The notes under the pieces were generated by a model. That model did no database searches, was not told the origin of the DNA, and worked only from the letters and a program-made list of their open reading frames with translations. A DNA stretch of 64,000 nucleotides, taken from Syntrophorhabdaceae bacterium PtaU1.Bin034 (GTDB lineage Bacteria > Desulfobacterota_G > Syntrophorhabdia > Syntrophorhabdales > WCHB1-27). Each line of letters opens with the position of its first letter. The first letter of the stretch is position 1. The position numbers and the translations under genes are program-made. Location: the NCBI GenBank assembly GCA_002067405.1, contig MVRP01000001.1, positions 1-64,000 on the forward strand, written 5' to 3'. Positions 30,644 to 39,363 of the stretch are shown here, piece by piece.

Positions 30644-33076
30644 TTATCGTAAGGCTTTATTCTTATCAAGGACCCGGCGTATTGTCTCCGCCATCTCTTT
30701 CTTGACGATGGGCTTCATGATGACCTCCTGTATCCCGAGCGACCTGGCCTCCTCACCGTCCAGGACCTCGCTGAAGCCGGTGATGACTACGAGCGGCGTG
30801 TCCGGTCGCACCTCCATCATCCTTTTTGCCATCTCCAATCCTGTGAGATGAGGCATTACCTGATCGGTTATCACGAGGTCGAAGGTATAAGGGTCATGCC
30901 TGAAGAGTTCCAGTGCCTCGACGCTGTCGGATGTGCCCACTACCTCGTATCCCAACCCCTTCAGGCTCTCTTCGGCCACCTCGACAAGCGCCTGTTCATC
31001 GTCGACGAAGAGGATGCGCTCCCGTCCGCGGGGAATAGTGTGAGCGAATCCCTCCGGGTGTTCCCCTGCATCTCTTACCTCGACTATGGGCCAGTAAACG
31101 TCGAAAACCGTGCCTTTCCCCGGCTGGCTGGCGACCGTTATGACACCCTTGTGGCTCTTTACTATGCCCTGCGTCACGGAGAGGCCGAGTCCGGTTCCCT
31201 CACCGGGTTTTTTCGTGGTAAAGAACGGATCGAAGATATTGTCAATGATATCGTGAGGTATTCCCGGACCCGTATCGATGACGGAGAGCTTCAGGTAGTT
31301 TCCGGGCCTCAGCTCAGGGTGAGGAGTGCGAGCCGGGTCATCGAAGGCGTATCTGGTGAGGCTCACCCTGATCGTCCCGCCGGTGTCCTTTAGTACATGG
31401 GCAGCATTCGTGCAGAGATTCATTACAACCTGCTGTACCTGAGTGGCATCGGCAAACACCGCGTTGGTAGTGTCGGAAATATTCTCGATAATCCTGATTG
31501 TCGCGGGAATCGATGCGCGGAGCATCTTGAGGTTTTCCTTTACGACCGGTGCCATCACCAAAGGTTTTTGCTCCTCTTCCCGGGTACGGCTGTAGGTAAG
31601 TATGTGACGGGCCAGATCTTTGCCCCGCATCGCCGCTTTCAAAATATTGCGGAGGAAGCGTTCCGCACGACTGCCCTTCGACTGGTCGTCGATGGCCAGT
31701 TCGGCAAATCCCACTATGGCCGCAAGGATATTATTGAAATCATGGGCGATCCCGCCGGCAAGGGTACCGATGGCCTCCATCTTCTGGGCCTGTCTGAGCT
31801 GTTTTTCGAGCGCTACCTGGTTGGTGATGTCGCGGCCCACCACGATATAGTTGACGAGCTTTCCGGAACTGTCCCTGACCGGTGATGCTGTCACGTCCAC
31901 TTCGAAAAGAGTGCCGTCTTTCCGCCGGGCGGTTGCGCGTCCTGACCATGATTCTCCGGCCATCAGGAATTGCCAGATGAACTGCCATATGGAAGTGGAG
32001 AACGGCTCTCCATTCCGGGCTCCGATGGTCCGGATGTGCTGCCCGACCAGGTCATCGGCCTCGTGGCCGGTCATCTGGCACCATGCCGGATTGACATACT
32101 CAACCGTACCGTCTCCGGACATGACCGCAACACCCTCGGCGACGCTTTCAATTGCGGTTGCGAGCCGGATGCGATCCCGCTCCGCCTTCTTTCGCTCGGT
32201 CACGTCATTGCTGCTCTCCATGACGGCGATCGGCCGGCCTGTCTCATCCCGTTCAAGGGCCCACCTCGTCTCTACGATTATCCGGCTCCCGTCGCGTTTT
32301 CTGTGGATCAGTTCTCCTTCCCACCGGCCTTTCTTGAACAGTTCTTTCCTGATTTCGGCCAACGGTTTCGGGAATCGGGTCTCGAACAGCTCATGACTGA
32401 CCTTTCCCATCACCTCGTCGCTTGTCCACCCGTATCTCTCTTCTGCCCCGCGGTTCCAGAAAAAGACCCTGTTCTCCAGATCGCGTACGACGACCGCATC
32501 ATAGGTGACGTTCAACATCTCGGCCTGACGCCTGAGGGATTCCTCGTTTTTCTTCCTTTCGGTAATGTCTCTCACATACACAGATAAGCCGGCGGCGGTC
32601 GGAAAGAGCCGCGCTTCGAACCATATGCTGAGCATCGGGGACAGTGCTTCGAATACGACCGGCACACGCTCGTCCATAGCTTTTCTGAAGTGCTCATGAA
32701 TGACTGTTCCGATGGACTCGGGGGAAACCTTCCATAAAGTCTGTCCAATCAATTCCCCGGCGGGCCGCTTGTAGAGCTCTTCGGCTGCCCGGTTGAGGTA
32801 GTTGAACCGGTACCGGCGGTCGAGGATGAAGAATGCCTCGCTCATGCTTTCCAGTGTATCCGCAAGCCTTTCTCTCGCCTCTCTCAGCTCATCCTCTGTG
32901 ACTCTGCGCAACGCGACCTCTTCCTCAAGAACCTGGTTGGCCGCGGACAACTCCTCAGTGCGCGCTTCCAGAACGTGTACCCTCGAGCGGCAGTCCTCGA
33001 ATTCCGGGTCCGGCAACCGCTTCGTCTCCCCTGGATCCGGCTTTTTCACTGGTGATTCACGATCTCGTTTTGCCAT
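30644..33076 (-). CDS. PAS-repeat hybrid histidine kinase with receiver (810 aa)
   Basis: A cytoplasmic sensor kinase. After an N-terminal coiled coil (residues about 20-65), three PAS domains follow (about 70-190, 195-315, 320-440). Next come HisKA with the phosphoacceptor His in GTLAGGIAHDFNNILAAI, an HATPase (VVMNLCTNAAHVL, DTGPGIP, GEGTGLGLSV) and a C-terminal receiver with phosphoacceptor Asp in LVITDQVMP. No transmembrane segment is seen. The ATG at 33076 is preferred; another in-frame start at 33166 adds an unrelated N-terminus. No output partner is adjacent, so the signal is unknown. Confidence 0.85.
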   Translation of the reverse strand: MAKRDRESPVKKPDPGETKRLPDPEFEDCRSRVHVLEARTEELSAANQVLEEEVALRRVTEDELREARERLADTLESMSEAFFILDRRYRFNYLNRAAEELYKRPAGELIGQTLWKVSPESIGTVIHEHFRKAMDERVPVVFEALSPMLSIWFEARLFPTAAGLSVYVRDITERKKNEESLRRQAEMLNVTYDAVVVRDLENRVFFWNRGAEERYGWTSDEVMGKVSHELFETRFPKPLAEIRKELFKKGRWEGELIHRKRDGSRIIVETRWALERDETGRPIAVMESSNDVTERKKAERDRIRLATAIESVAEGVAVMSGDGTVEYVNPAWCQMTGHEADDLVGQHIRTIGARNGEPFSTSIWQFIWQFLMAGESWSGRATARRKDGTLFEVDVTASPVRDSSGKLVNYIVVGRDITNQVALEKQLRQAQKMEAIGTLAGGIAHDFNNILAAIVGFAELAIDDQSKGSRAERFLRNILKAAMRGKDLARHILTYSRTREEEQKPLVMAPVVKENLKMLRASIPATIRIIENISDTTNAVFADATQVQQVVMNLCTNAAHVLKDTGGTIRVSLTRYAFDDPARTPHPELRPGNYLKLSVIDTGPGIPHDIIDNIFDPFFTTKKPGEGTGLGLSVTQGIVKSHKGVITVASQPGKGTVFDVYWPIVEVRDAGEHPEGFAHTIPRGRERILFVDDEQALVEVAEESLKGLGYEVVGTSDSVEALELFRHDPYTFDLVITDQVMPHLTGLEMAKRMMEVRPDTPLVVITGFSEVLDGEEARSLGIQEVIMKPIVKKEMAETIRRVLDKNKALR

Positions 33077-33347
33077 TGGACTCACCCAACTGTAATCTAG
33101 TCTACGCCCTTGGTTCTTTGCGGTAAAGGGGGGGGATGAACGTTGCCCGGGAACGTCATGGACCAAAAAAGGGGCCGTGGTTCCGAAATGCCGCCTTGTC
33201 GGGCCGTCCTCCGTATTTTTCCTTACCCCTCTCCAGTATTTCGCTCCCCCTAATCAGGGATAACCCGATTGTTCCCAATGGCGAAAAGAATCATACTATC
33301 GACATCTAAAACATGTATCTTGAGGATCCTGAAGGAGATCATACAAA

Positions 33348-33494
33348 ATGGTAGCCCCATATTACTTCAAACGTAGCCGGATTCACGAGGGCAAGAAACA
33401 AGAGACAGCCCAGGAGCGGAGCTCCGGCACACTCTTGAAAATCTGCGGATGCGTCAAGCTCTTTTTTGAAAGGGTTGGGAAGACATTTCTCTAA
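33348..33494 (+). CDS. Very small protein, strong ribosome binding site (48 aa)
   Basis: ATG at 33348 with GAAGGAGA 8 nt upstream. The product is basic, begins MVAPYYFKRSRIHEGKKQE and ends in ICGCVKLFFERVGKTFL, a hydrophobic-amphipathic end with a CGC motif. Not recognised. It stands alone between two unrelated genes, and the quality of the ribosome binding site is the main support. Confidence 0.45.
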   Translation: MVAPYYFKRSRIHEGKKQETAQERSSGTLLKICGCVKLFFERVGKTFL

Positions 33495-33742
33495 AAAACC
33501 GATAGTCGATCGCATGACGCTCCCAGGCGTCGTTAAAGGTAATTCCGTGAGCCGGGTACATTAATCCGCCCTCTCTTGCTTTATCTTCATCTTATAAATC
33601 AAAGGTCACCATTCAATATCAGCCGGCAGCATGATGTTGTACAAAAGACTGTAACGCAACCTTTTGAACAGGAGGCGATGAACGCCGGGATTGCTCATAG
33701 GCTTCTTCAGGAATAGATTTTGGAAAAACAAGGAGGTCTGAC

Positions 33743-33880
33743 ATGGCAGAGAACATTGCGAAAAGACGCGAATCGAGAATGCCGATCAGGCGCGAAGAGG
33801 CGAGAGACCCCGTTTTACTGAAATGGAGCAGTTTCCGGAATAGGAGCCGCTCCGTCCCAAAAGCAGGAAAAACTACCTGA
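33743..33880 (+). CDS. Very small Arg-rich protein, strong ribosome binding site (45 aa)
   Basis: ATG at 33743 with AAGGAGG 6 nt upstream. The product (MAENIAKRRESRMPIRREEARD, then FRNRSRSVPKAGKT) is highly basic, with no clear fold; it might bind nucleic acid. It lies 39 nt before the exported methyltransferase gene and could be cotranscribed with it. Not recognised. Confidence 0.4.
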   Translation: MAENIAKRRESRMPIRREEARDPVLLKWSSFRNRSRSVPKAGKTT

Positions 33881-33918
33881 TTGCTCACGAATACCTGTAA
33901 AATGGAGAAGGAGTTAAC

Positions 33919-34734
33919 ATGAATCCATTCCGGTTCCTTCGTTATTCCATTCCGGCTCTGTTCATGGTCGCCGTCTTTCCGGGGGCCGCCTCTTCGCAGT
34001 CGCAAACGGATATTCTCTATAATCCTCATGTTACCGCACGGTCGCTCGTGGAAACAATGCTTGACCTGGCGGGACTCCGGCCTGAAGATCGCCTCGTCGA
34101 CCTCGGTTCAGGAGATGGCAGGATAGTGATTGCGGCGGCCAAAAGGGGGGTGCGCGCAGTCGGTATCGAGCACGACCCTCGATTGGTCACCGTCGCAAAG
34201 CAGAATGCGACGACGGAACGGGTGGATGATAAAGCCGACTTCGTCGAGGCCGATATATTCGAAACGGATTTCTCTCACGCCACGGTCATTACCATGTTTC
34301 TCCTCCAGGACCTGAACCTGAAGCTCCGGCCGCAGATCCTCGATCTCAGGCCTGGAACACGCATCATCTCGAATACCTTCGATATGGGGGACTGGAAACC
34401 CGATACTACGGCGTGGGCCGGAGGCGACTGTTCCTTCCATTGCACGGCTTATCTCTGGATCGTGCCCGCGAGAGTGGCGGGCACATGGAAGCTCCCCAAT
34501 GGAGAACTGACGCTCACGCAAACATATCAGGTCGTGTCGGGGACGTTCACCTCAGCGGGCACCACGTTTCGAATAACGGCCGGCAGACTTAAGGGCGATG
34601 AGATCAGGTTTACGGCCGGCGAGGTCGAATACGTAGGCCGTGTGACGGGCAACACGATCGAGGGGACCGTCGACTTATACGGAACCACGGGGAAGTGGGC
34701 GGCTGTGAGAACATCCCCCGTCGAAAAAAAATAA
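33919..34734 (+). CDS. Exported SAM-dependent methyltransferase-like protein (271 aa)
   Basis: A signal peptide (LRYSIPALFMVAVFPGAASSQ) precedes a Rossmann methyltransferase: RLVDLGSGDGRIVIAAAKRGVRAVGIEHDP carries the SAM-binding motif I and the acidic end of strand 2, and VEADIFETDFSHATVITMFLL is motif IV-like. The last about 80 residues (GTWKLPNGELTLTQTYQVVSGTF onward) form a separate beta-rich domain. AAGGAG precedes the ATG. Export of a SAM enzyme is odd, as SAM is cytoplasmic; the signal may act as a membrane anchor. Confidence 0.65.
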   Translation: MNPFRFLRYSIPALFMVAVFPGAASSQSQTDILYNPHVTARSLVETMLDLAGLRPEDRLVDLGSGDGRIVIAAAKRGVRAVGIEHDPRLVTVAKQNATTERVDDKADFVEADIFETDFSHATVITMFLLQDLNLKLRPQILDLRPGTRIISNTFDMGDWKPDTTAWAGGDCSFHCTAYLWIVPARVAGTWKLPNGELTLTQTYQVVSGTFTSAGTTFRITAGRLKGDEIRFTAGEVEYVGRVTGNTIEGTVDLYGTTGKWAAVRTSPVEKK

Positions 34735-34847
34735 GGAGCGTTCTCTCGCCCGATACGGTGTCGGTATTACAAGGTGCGGAGCTTTCAGTAGCCATGGAAG
34801 AAATAATGCCAGAGGATTGGCATCATCCCAAAGGTTTTCAAACATGC

Positions 34848-34878
34848 TTGCTTATTTTGTACTACTGGTATACTATAC
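34848..34878 (+). promoter_or_regulatory. GntR-gene promoter with overlapping palindrome
   Basis: TTGCTT (34848-34853), 17-bp spacer, TACTAT (34871-34876), with the palindrome GTATA-C-TATAC (34868-34878) over the -10. The start codon at 34884 follows 7 nt later without a ribosome binding site. The palindrome is related to two downstream sites but has a tighter spacing. Autoregulation is likely. Confidence 0.45.
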
Positions 34879-34883
34879 TTCAC

Positions 34884-35570
34884 ATGAAAGGACTTAATCT
34901 TACAGATCACTCGGCCATGTGGACAAAGGTATACGAGCATGTCCGGGAAAAAATCTTCAGCGGTGAAATAGCGCCGGGCCAGCGCCTCGTGGAAGCAACG
35001 GTAGCCAAGGAAATAGGTATTTCCCGGACGCCTGTGCGGGAAGCCTTCCATAATCTCCAGAAAGACGGGCTTATAGAATCCATTCCGCGCGTGGGCTATC
35101 GGGTGTTGTCGATAAGCGAGGAAGAGGTCATCCAGATATGCAAGATCAGGGAGGCACTTGAGATCATCGCGGCAAAATGGGCTATGCAGAGATCTTACGA
35201 CACCCTGGTTAAGGAGCTGGACAGTATTATCGCAAGGTCCGAAAAGACGATATCACAGAGCGAGATCCACTCCTTTGCGGACCTAGATGCGCAGTTTCAT
35301 GAAACCATTGCGCGCTTGAGCGGCAGCAGTCATATCATGGAAATAACACAAGTCATGAGGCGGCACATGGTTCGCCACCGCATCACCAGTTTCCTTCATG
35401 CCGATGTTTTTCTCAGAGCTCTCGACGGTCACAAGCTGATCTACAAGGCCATAGAAAGACGCGATGCCGACGAAGTCGAAAGAGCCATACGCTACCATCT
35501 AGACCTTTCCCTCAGAGATATCCTCGCAGTTGCTCCTAAAGAAGAAACACAAGTATCTGGCCAGGCGTAA
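34884..35570 (+). CDS. GntR family regulator, FCD type (228 aa)
   Basis: A FadR/VanR-type repressor or activator. The winged helix (WTKVYEHVREKIFSGEIAPGQRLVEATVAKEIGISRTPVREAFHNLQKDGLIES) is followed by an all-helical FCD ligand domain (ICKIREALEIIAAKWA, DLDAQFHETIARLSG, HKLIYKAIERRDADEVERAIRYHL) that has the usual metal-binding Asp/His set. The ATG at 34884 is used; the frame is open further upstream, across the promoter. It lies directly before a TRAP transporter whose promoter carries a likely site for it, so an organic acid or its CoA ester is the probable ligand. Confidence 0.85.
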   Translation: MKGLNLTDHSAMWTKVYEHVREKIFSGEIAPGQRLVEATVAKEIGISRTPVREAFHNLQKDGLIESIPRVGYRVLSISEEEVIQICKIREALEIIAAKWAMQRSYDTLVKELDSIIARSEKTISQSEIHSFADLDAQFHETIARLSGSSHIMEITQVMRRHMVRHRITSFLHADVFLRALDGHKLIYKAIERRDADEVERAIRYHLDLSLRDILAVAPKEETQVSGQA

Positions 35571-35578
35571 ACACTAAT

Positions 35579-35595
35579 TGGTATACCGTGTACCA
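35579..35595. promoter_or_regulatory. GntR-type operator after the regulator gene
   Basis: TGGTATAC-C-GTGTACCA is a 17-bp near-perfect palindrome centred on 35587. It has the same form and spacing as the site over the dctP promoter 296 bp downstream. Confidence 0.6.
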
Positions 35596-35855
35596 GTAAT
35601 TCACCCTTCTTTGGTCCGCATTGCTACCCGATACACTGCAATGAATACTCGAAATAAAGGGCTATCCTAAACTGTTTTGCATAATTGATGCCCCTTTGAC
35701 GACCGGGCGTTCGTCTGCTTTTATCATTCCGGTAAACGCCTGAATCAAGTAATTTTAAGTTCTTACAAACGTCTGAATCCCTGAACCAACCGTACTAACC
35801 GTCATTCTGTTTTTCAATCCCTTTTAAGGGATGGTAAAATATCACAAAAATCTTC

Positions 35856-35891
35856 TTGACAAAAAAATTAGCTGTAGTATACAGTGTACCA
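35856..35891 (+). promoter_or_regulatory. dctP promoter with GntR-type operator over the -10
   Basis: TTGACA (35856-35861), 16-bp spacer, TATACA (35878-35883). The palindrome TAGTATAC-A-GTGTACCA (35875-35891) covers the -10, so a bound regulator would block polymerase. The site matches the one at 35579 at 15 of 17 positions. Confidence 0.65.
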
Positions 35892-35935
35892 GATACGTCG
35901 CATTAGCATTTATCGAAGCAAAAGGGGAGGATGTC

Positions 35936-36952
35936 ATGAAGAGGTATTTTTGCAGTTTTCTTCTGTTCTTGATCGCTTCTCTGTTTCTCACGGGTATTGT
36001 CCAAGCCCAGGAAAAAGTCATAAAGATGGATTTTTCCAGTTTTCTTCCGCCTACGGATAGGGTGAGCATTGCCTTTGAAGCCTGGGCAAAAGAGGTGGAA
36101 AAGAAGAGCAACGGCAGAATCAAAATCAACTTTTATCCCGGGGCGACGCTTACACCGGGAGCACAGACATACGACTCCGTTGTCCGGGGGATTATCGATC
36201 TGGGCTCAAGTTCGCTTGCCTACACGAGGGGCCGATTCCCCATGATAGAGCTGCTTGACCTTCCTCTCGGCCTGCGGTCGGCAAAACTGGCAACCAGATT
36301 GTCGAACGAATATTATAAAAAATATGCGACAAAAGAATTCAGCGACTCGAAAATCATGTTTTTCTCCAGTCACGGACCCGGTCTTTTGTTCTCCAGGAAG
36401 CCGGTCAAAAGTCTGGAAGATCTGAAAGGGATGAAGGTAAAGTGTGCGGCCGGCGCCACTGTAGACATGCTTTCCGCCCTGGGAGCAGCCCCGGTGCCTA
36501 TGTCCATGGGTGACACCTATGACGCCTTGCAGCGAGGAATGCTCGACGGCATGCTCGGTCCCTACGCCGTGTTATCTACCTATAGGCTCGGCGAGGTAGT
36601 CAAGTATTCTCCCGAGAATTACCGCACCGCCTATTTCAATACATTCTTTGTTGCAATGAATAAGGACAAATGGAACTCATTGCCCAAGGATCTCCAGAAG
36701 ACCATTGAAGACATAAATGAACAATGGATAGACAAGGCGGGAGACCCGTGGGACGAGGAGGACAATAACGGGAAGAAGTTCATGAAACAAAAAGGGGCTA
36801 TTGCTCCTCTTTCCAGCGCAGAAAATGCACGTTGGGCGAGCCAGGTCAAGCCACAGTTTGACAAGTTTGTAAAAGAAAAAGCCACAAAGGGACATCCTGC
36901 GGCCGAAGCGCTTAAATGGTGCCAGGAGTGGATTCAGAAGAATCAGAAATAG
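35936..36952 (+). CDS. dctP: TRAP transporter solute-binding protein, DctP family (338 aa)
   Basis: Periplasmic binding protein for carboxylates. Signal peptide MKRYFCSFLLFLIASLFLTGIVQA, then the DctP fold (WAKEVEKKSNGRIKINFYPGATL, VRGIIDLGSSS, LKGMKVKCAAG, LGAAPVPMSMGDTYDALQRGMLDG). The ATG at 35936 has GGGGAGGATG upstream. The usual ligand-binding Arg in the KVRxP-like strand appears as KVKCAAG, which hints at a ligand other than C4-dicarboxylate. The membrane subunits follow. Confidence 0.92.
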   Translation: MKRYFCSFLLFLIASLFLTGIVQAQEKVIKMDFSSFLPPTDRVSIAFEAWAKEVEKKSNGRIKINFYPGATLTPGAQTYDSVVRGIIDLGSSSLAYTRGRFPMIELLDLPLGLRSAKLATRLSNEYYKKYATKEFSDSKIMFFSSHGPGLLFSRKPVKSLEDLKGMKVKCAAGATVDMLSALGAAPVPMSMGDTYDALQRGMLDGMLGPYAVLSTYRLGEVVKYSPENYRTAYFNTFFVAMNKDKWNSLPKDLQKTIEDINEQWIDKAGDPWDEEDNNGKKFMKQKGAIAPLSSAENARWASQVKPQFDKFVKEKATKGHPAAEALKWCQEWIQKNQK

Positions 36953-36982
36953 CGGTTGGATCGGGAAGGAAGGGAGAGTGTC

Positions 36983-37501
36983 ATGGGGGATGACTCGGCA
37001 AGCGCCGATTCAGCCGGCACCAATCTCGTTCGTTGCCTCATTTACTGGCCCAGCAAGGCACTTGAGGTAATTGCCGCTATTTCACTGCTGTTCATAATGA
37101 TTCTGACCACCTGTGATGTTGTAGGACGGGCCTTTGCCAGGCCGGTCATCGGGACTTACGAGATCGTCTCGTTCGGTGCCGGTGTGCTCGTGGGTTTCTC
37201 GCTTCCTATCACGACCCTTGAAAAGGGGCACGTTTACGTTGACTTCCTTTTACGAAGATTCTCGCTGTCGGCCCAGAGAGTGCTTCAATCAGTGACGTCC
37301 CTCATGGGTATAGCACTCTTCCTCGGTGCCGGATACAACCTACTGAAAATGGCCGCGGACCTGCAGAGGGCCGGTGAAGTGTCCTCCACGCTGCAGCTTC
37401 CCTACTATGCCATCGCATATGGAATCGGTTTTTCCTGTCTGGTTGTCTGTCTGGTCCTTGTCGGCGAAGTGGTGACGATTGCAACAGGGAGGCATTCATG
37501 A
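36983..37501 (+). CDS. dctQ: TRAP transporter small membrane subunit, DctQ family (172 aa)
   Basis: Four hydrophobic segments with the DctQ pattern LLFIMILTTCDVVGRAFARPVIGTYEIVSFG and PITTLEKGHVYVDFLL. The ATG at 36983 has GGGAGAG upstream and is preferred to a TTG at 36956. The stop overlaps dctM (ATGA). Confidence 0.88.
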   Translation: MGDDSASADSAGTNLVRCLIYWPSKALEVIAAISLLFIMILTTCDVVGRAFARPVIGTYEIVSFGAGVLVGFSLPITTLEKGHVYVDFLLRRFSLSAQRVLQSVTSLMGIALFLGAGYNLLKMAADLQRAGEVSSTLQLPYYAIAYGIGFSCLVVCLVLVGEVVTIATGRHS

Positions 37502-38799
37502 GCGAGGTTTTGATCGGATTGTGCGGTCTCGCGGCCCTGCTGGTGCTCTTTCTCACAGGTATTCAGTTATCTTTTGCCATGACCATTATAGGGTTCGTGG
37601 GCTATGCCTATCTCAAATCGATAAACGCCGGCCTCTATCTTGTCGCAAAAGACTTTTATGATGTGTTTACTACTTACGGGTTTACGGTCTTGCCGCTCTT
37701 CATCCTCATGGGACAACTCGGCTTTAACTCGGGTATCGCCGAAAAACTCTTCGAAACAGCCCGTAGGTTCGTGGGTCATATTCCCGGAGGCCTTGCCCTC
37801 GCAACAGTCCTTGGCACAGTAATCTTTAAGGCCATCTGCGGATCGTCGACAGCCACGGCAGCCACCTTTGCGAGCGTTGCGATCCCCGAGATGGATCGCT
37901 CAAACTATAAGAGAGAATTGACCACGGGGATTGTTGCAAGCGTGGGGACCCTCGGGCTTCTTATCCCTCCCAGTGCAGCCCTTATCGTCCTTGGCATCCT
38001 GACCCAGCAGTCCATTGGACGGCTCTTTATGGCCGGTCTGCTTCCGGGACTTTTGATCGCCCTCATGTTCGGCCTCGTCATCGTCGGCTGGACGAAGATC
38101 GATCCTTCCATAGGGCCCCCGGGGGAGAGATCAACGTGGCGGGTGCGCTTCAAAGCTCTTCCCGATGTCTTTTGGGCCTTACTCATCTTCATCTTTACTA
38201 TCGGCGGCATAATGGTGGGCTTCTTTACTCCGACCGAGGCGGGCAGCGTGGGGACGTGCGCCCTCCTTATCCTTTGCGTGGTGAAGGAAAAGATGAGGAT
38301 GAAGGGGCTGTGGAAGTCTTTAAAAGAATCGTTAAGGCTCACGTGTATGTCTTTAATGTTGATCGCCGGTTCGACGGTTCTGGGGCACTTCATCGCCATC
38401 ACCCGTATCCCCGCCATTGCAGCGGACTGGATAGGAGTATCCGGGCTCCCCCCTTTTCTGGTCATGATCGCTGTTATTTTTCTCTACCTTGTTGGCGGAT
38501 CTTTCATTGACGACATTGCCTTCATGATCTTTGCCACACCGATCTTTTTTCCGGTCATGTTAAAGCTCGGTTTCGATCCTGTGTGGTTCGTTATCGTCAT
38601 CTGTGTGACCCTTATGATCGGCATCGTTGTGCCTCCCGTAGCCATGAATGTCTTTATCGTGGCAAACATCACGAAAGAACCCTTCAGTCTCATTTACCGG
38701 GGGGTTATGCCCTTCCTTCTCAGTCTCGTCATGTGTATCGTGCTCCTCTTTCTCTTTCCCCAACTGGCAACGTGGCTTCCCGGTTATCTCATGCAATAG
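37498..38799 (+). CDS. dctM: TRAP transporter large membrane subunit, DctM family (433 aa)
   Basis: The sodium-coupled channel subunit. About 12 hydrophobic segments and the conserved KAICGSSTATAATFASVAIPEMDR, GILIPPSAALIVLG and FFTPTEAGSVG stretches. It forms a complete transporter with the two genes before it. The oxidoreductase gamma gene follows 21 nt after its stop. Confidence 0.93.
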   Translation: MSEVLIGLCGLAALLVLFLTGIQLSFAMTIIGFVGYAYLKSINAGLYLVAKDFYDVFTTYGFTVLPLFILMGQLGFNSGIAEKLFETARRFVGHIPGGLALATVLGTVIFKAICGSSTATAATFASVAIPEMDRSNYKRELTTGIVASVGTLGLLIPPSAALIVLGILTQQSIGRLFMAGLLPGLLIALMFGLVIVGWTKIDPSIGPPGERSTWRVRFKALPDVFWALLIFIFTIGGIMVGFFTPTEAGSVGTCALLILCVVKEKMRMKGLWKSLKESLRLTCMSLMLIAGSTVLGHFIAITRIPAIAADWIGVSGLPPFLVMIAVIFLYLVGGSFIDDIAFMIFATPIFFPVMLKLGFDPVWFVIVICVTLMIGIVVPPVAMNVFIVANITKEPFSLIYRGVMPFLLSLVMCIVLLFLFPQLATWLPGYLMQ

Positions 38800-38820
38800 G
38801 AAATGCAAAGGCGGATCACT

Positions 38821-39363
38821 ATGGTGGAAATCAAATTTTGCGGCAGGGGCGGACAGGGCATCGTAATTGCGGCCCAGATACTCGCGCGGGCTTACTTCCT
38901 CATGGGTGGATACGCCCAATGCTACGCGCTCTTCGGTGGGGAGCGCAGGGGCGCGCCGGTGACGAGCTTCCTGCGGGTTGACGATAAGAAGATATATCTC
39001 AAATGTGAGATCAAAAGGCCCGATCGCCTCATCTACTTTGCCCCAGATCTCATCGACGAAAATGACATCGAAAGCACTCTTCGGCCCGGCGGTTTTGTCC
39101 TCATCAATACCCCCTTCGGCCCGGATCGTTTCGACCTTCCGGTCTCGGTAGTGCATGCGTCCTCAATAGCGGAGAAGGCGGGTATCGGCAGGGCCATCAA
39201 TACAACCATGCTCGGAAGCTACTGCAGGGTTGCGGGGGACATTCCCATTGATGTGCTTCTAGAGGCAATCCGGGTGTCGGTTCCGGGAAAGATAGAAGAA
39301 AACATGAAATCGGCCCTTCGTGGATACACCATGACGATGACGCCGGAAGGAAATGCATCATGA
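38821..39363 (+). CDS. 2-oxoacid:acceptor oxidoreductase, gamma subunit (180 aa)
   Basis: Matches the catalytic gamma domain of pyruvate/2-oxoacid:ferredoxin oxidoreductases: MVEIKFCGRGGQGIVIAAQILARAYFLMGGYAQCYALFGGERRGAPV is diagnostic, with DRLIYFAPDLIDE later. The ATG at 38821 has AAAGGCGG upstream; an ATG 18 nt earlier is possible. It is the first of four subunit genes and follows the TRAP operon closely. Confidence 0.9.
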   Translation: MVEIKFCGRGGQGIVIAAQILARAYFLMGGYAQCYALFGGERRGAPVTSFLRVDDKKIYLKCEIKRPDRLIYFAPDLIDENDIESTLRPGGFVLINTPFGPDRFDLPVSVVHASSIAEKAGIGRAINTTMLGSYCRVAGDIPIDVLLEAIRVSVPGKIEENMKSALRGYTMTMTPEGNAS

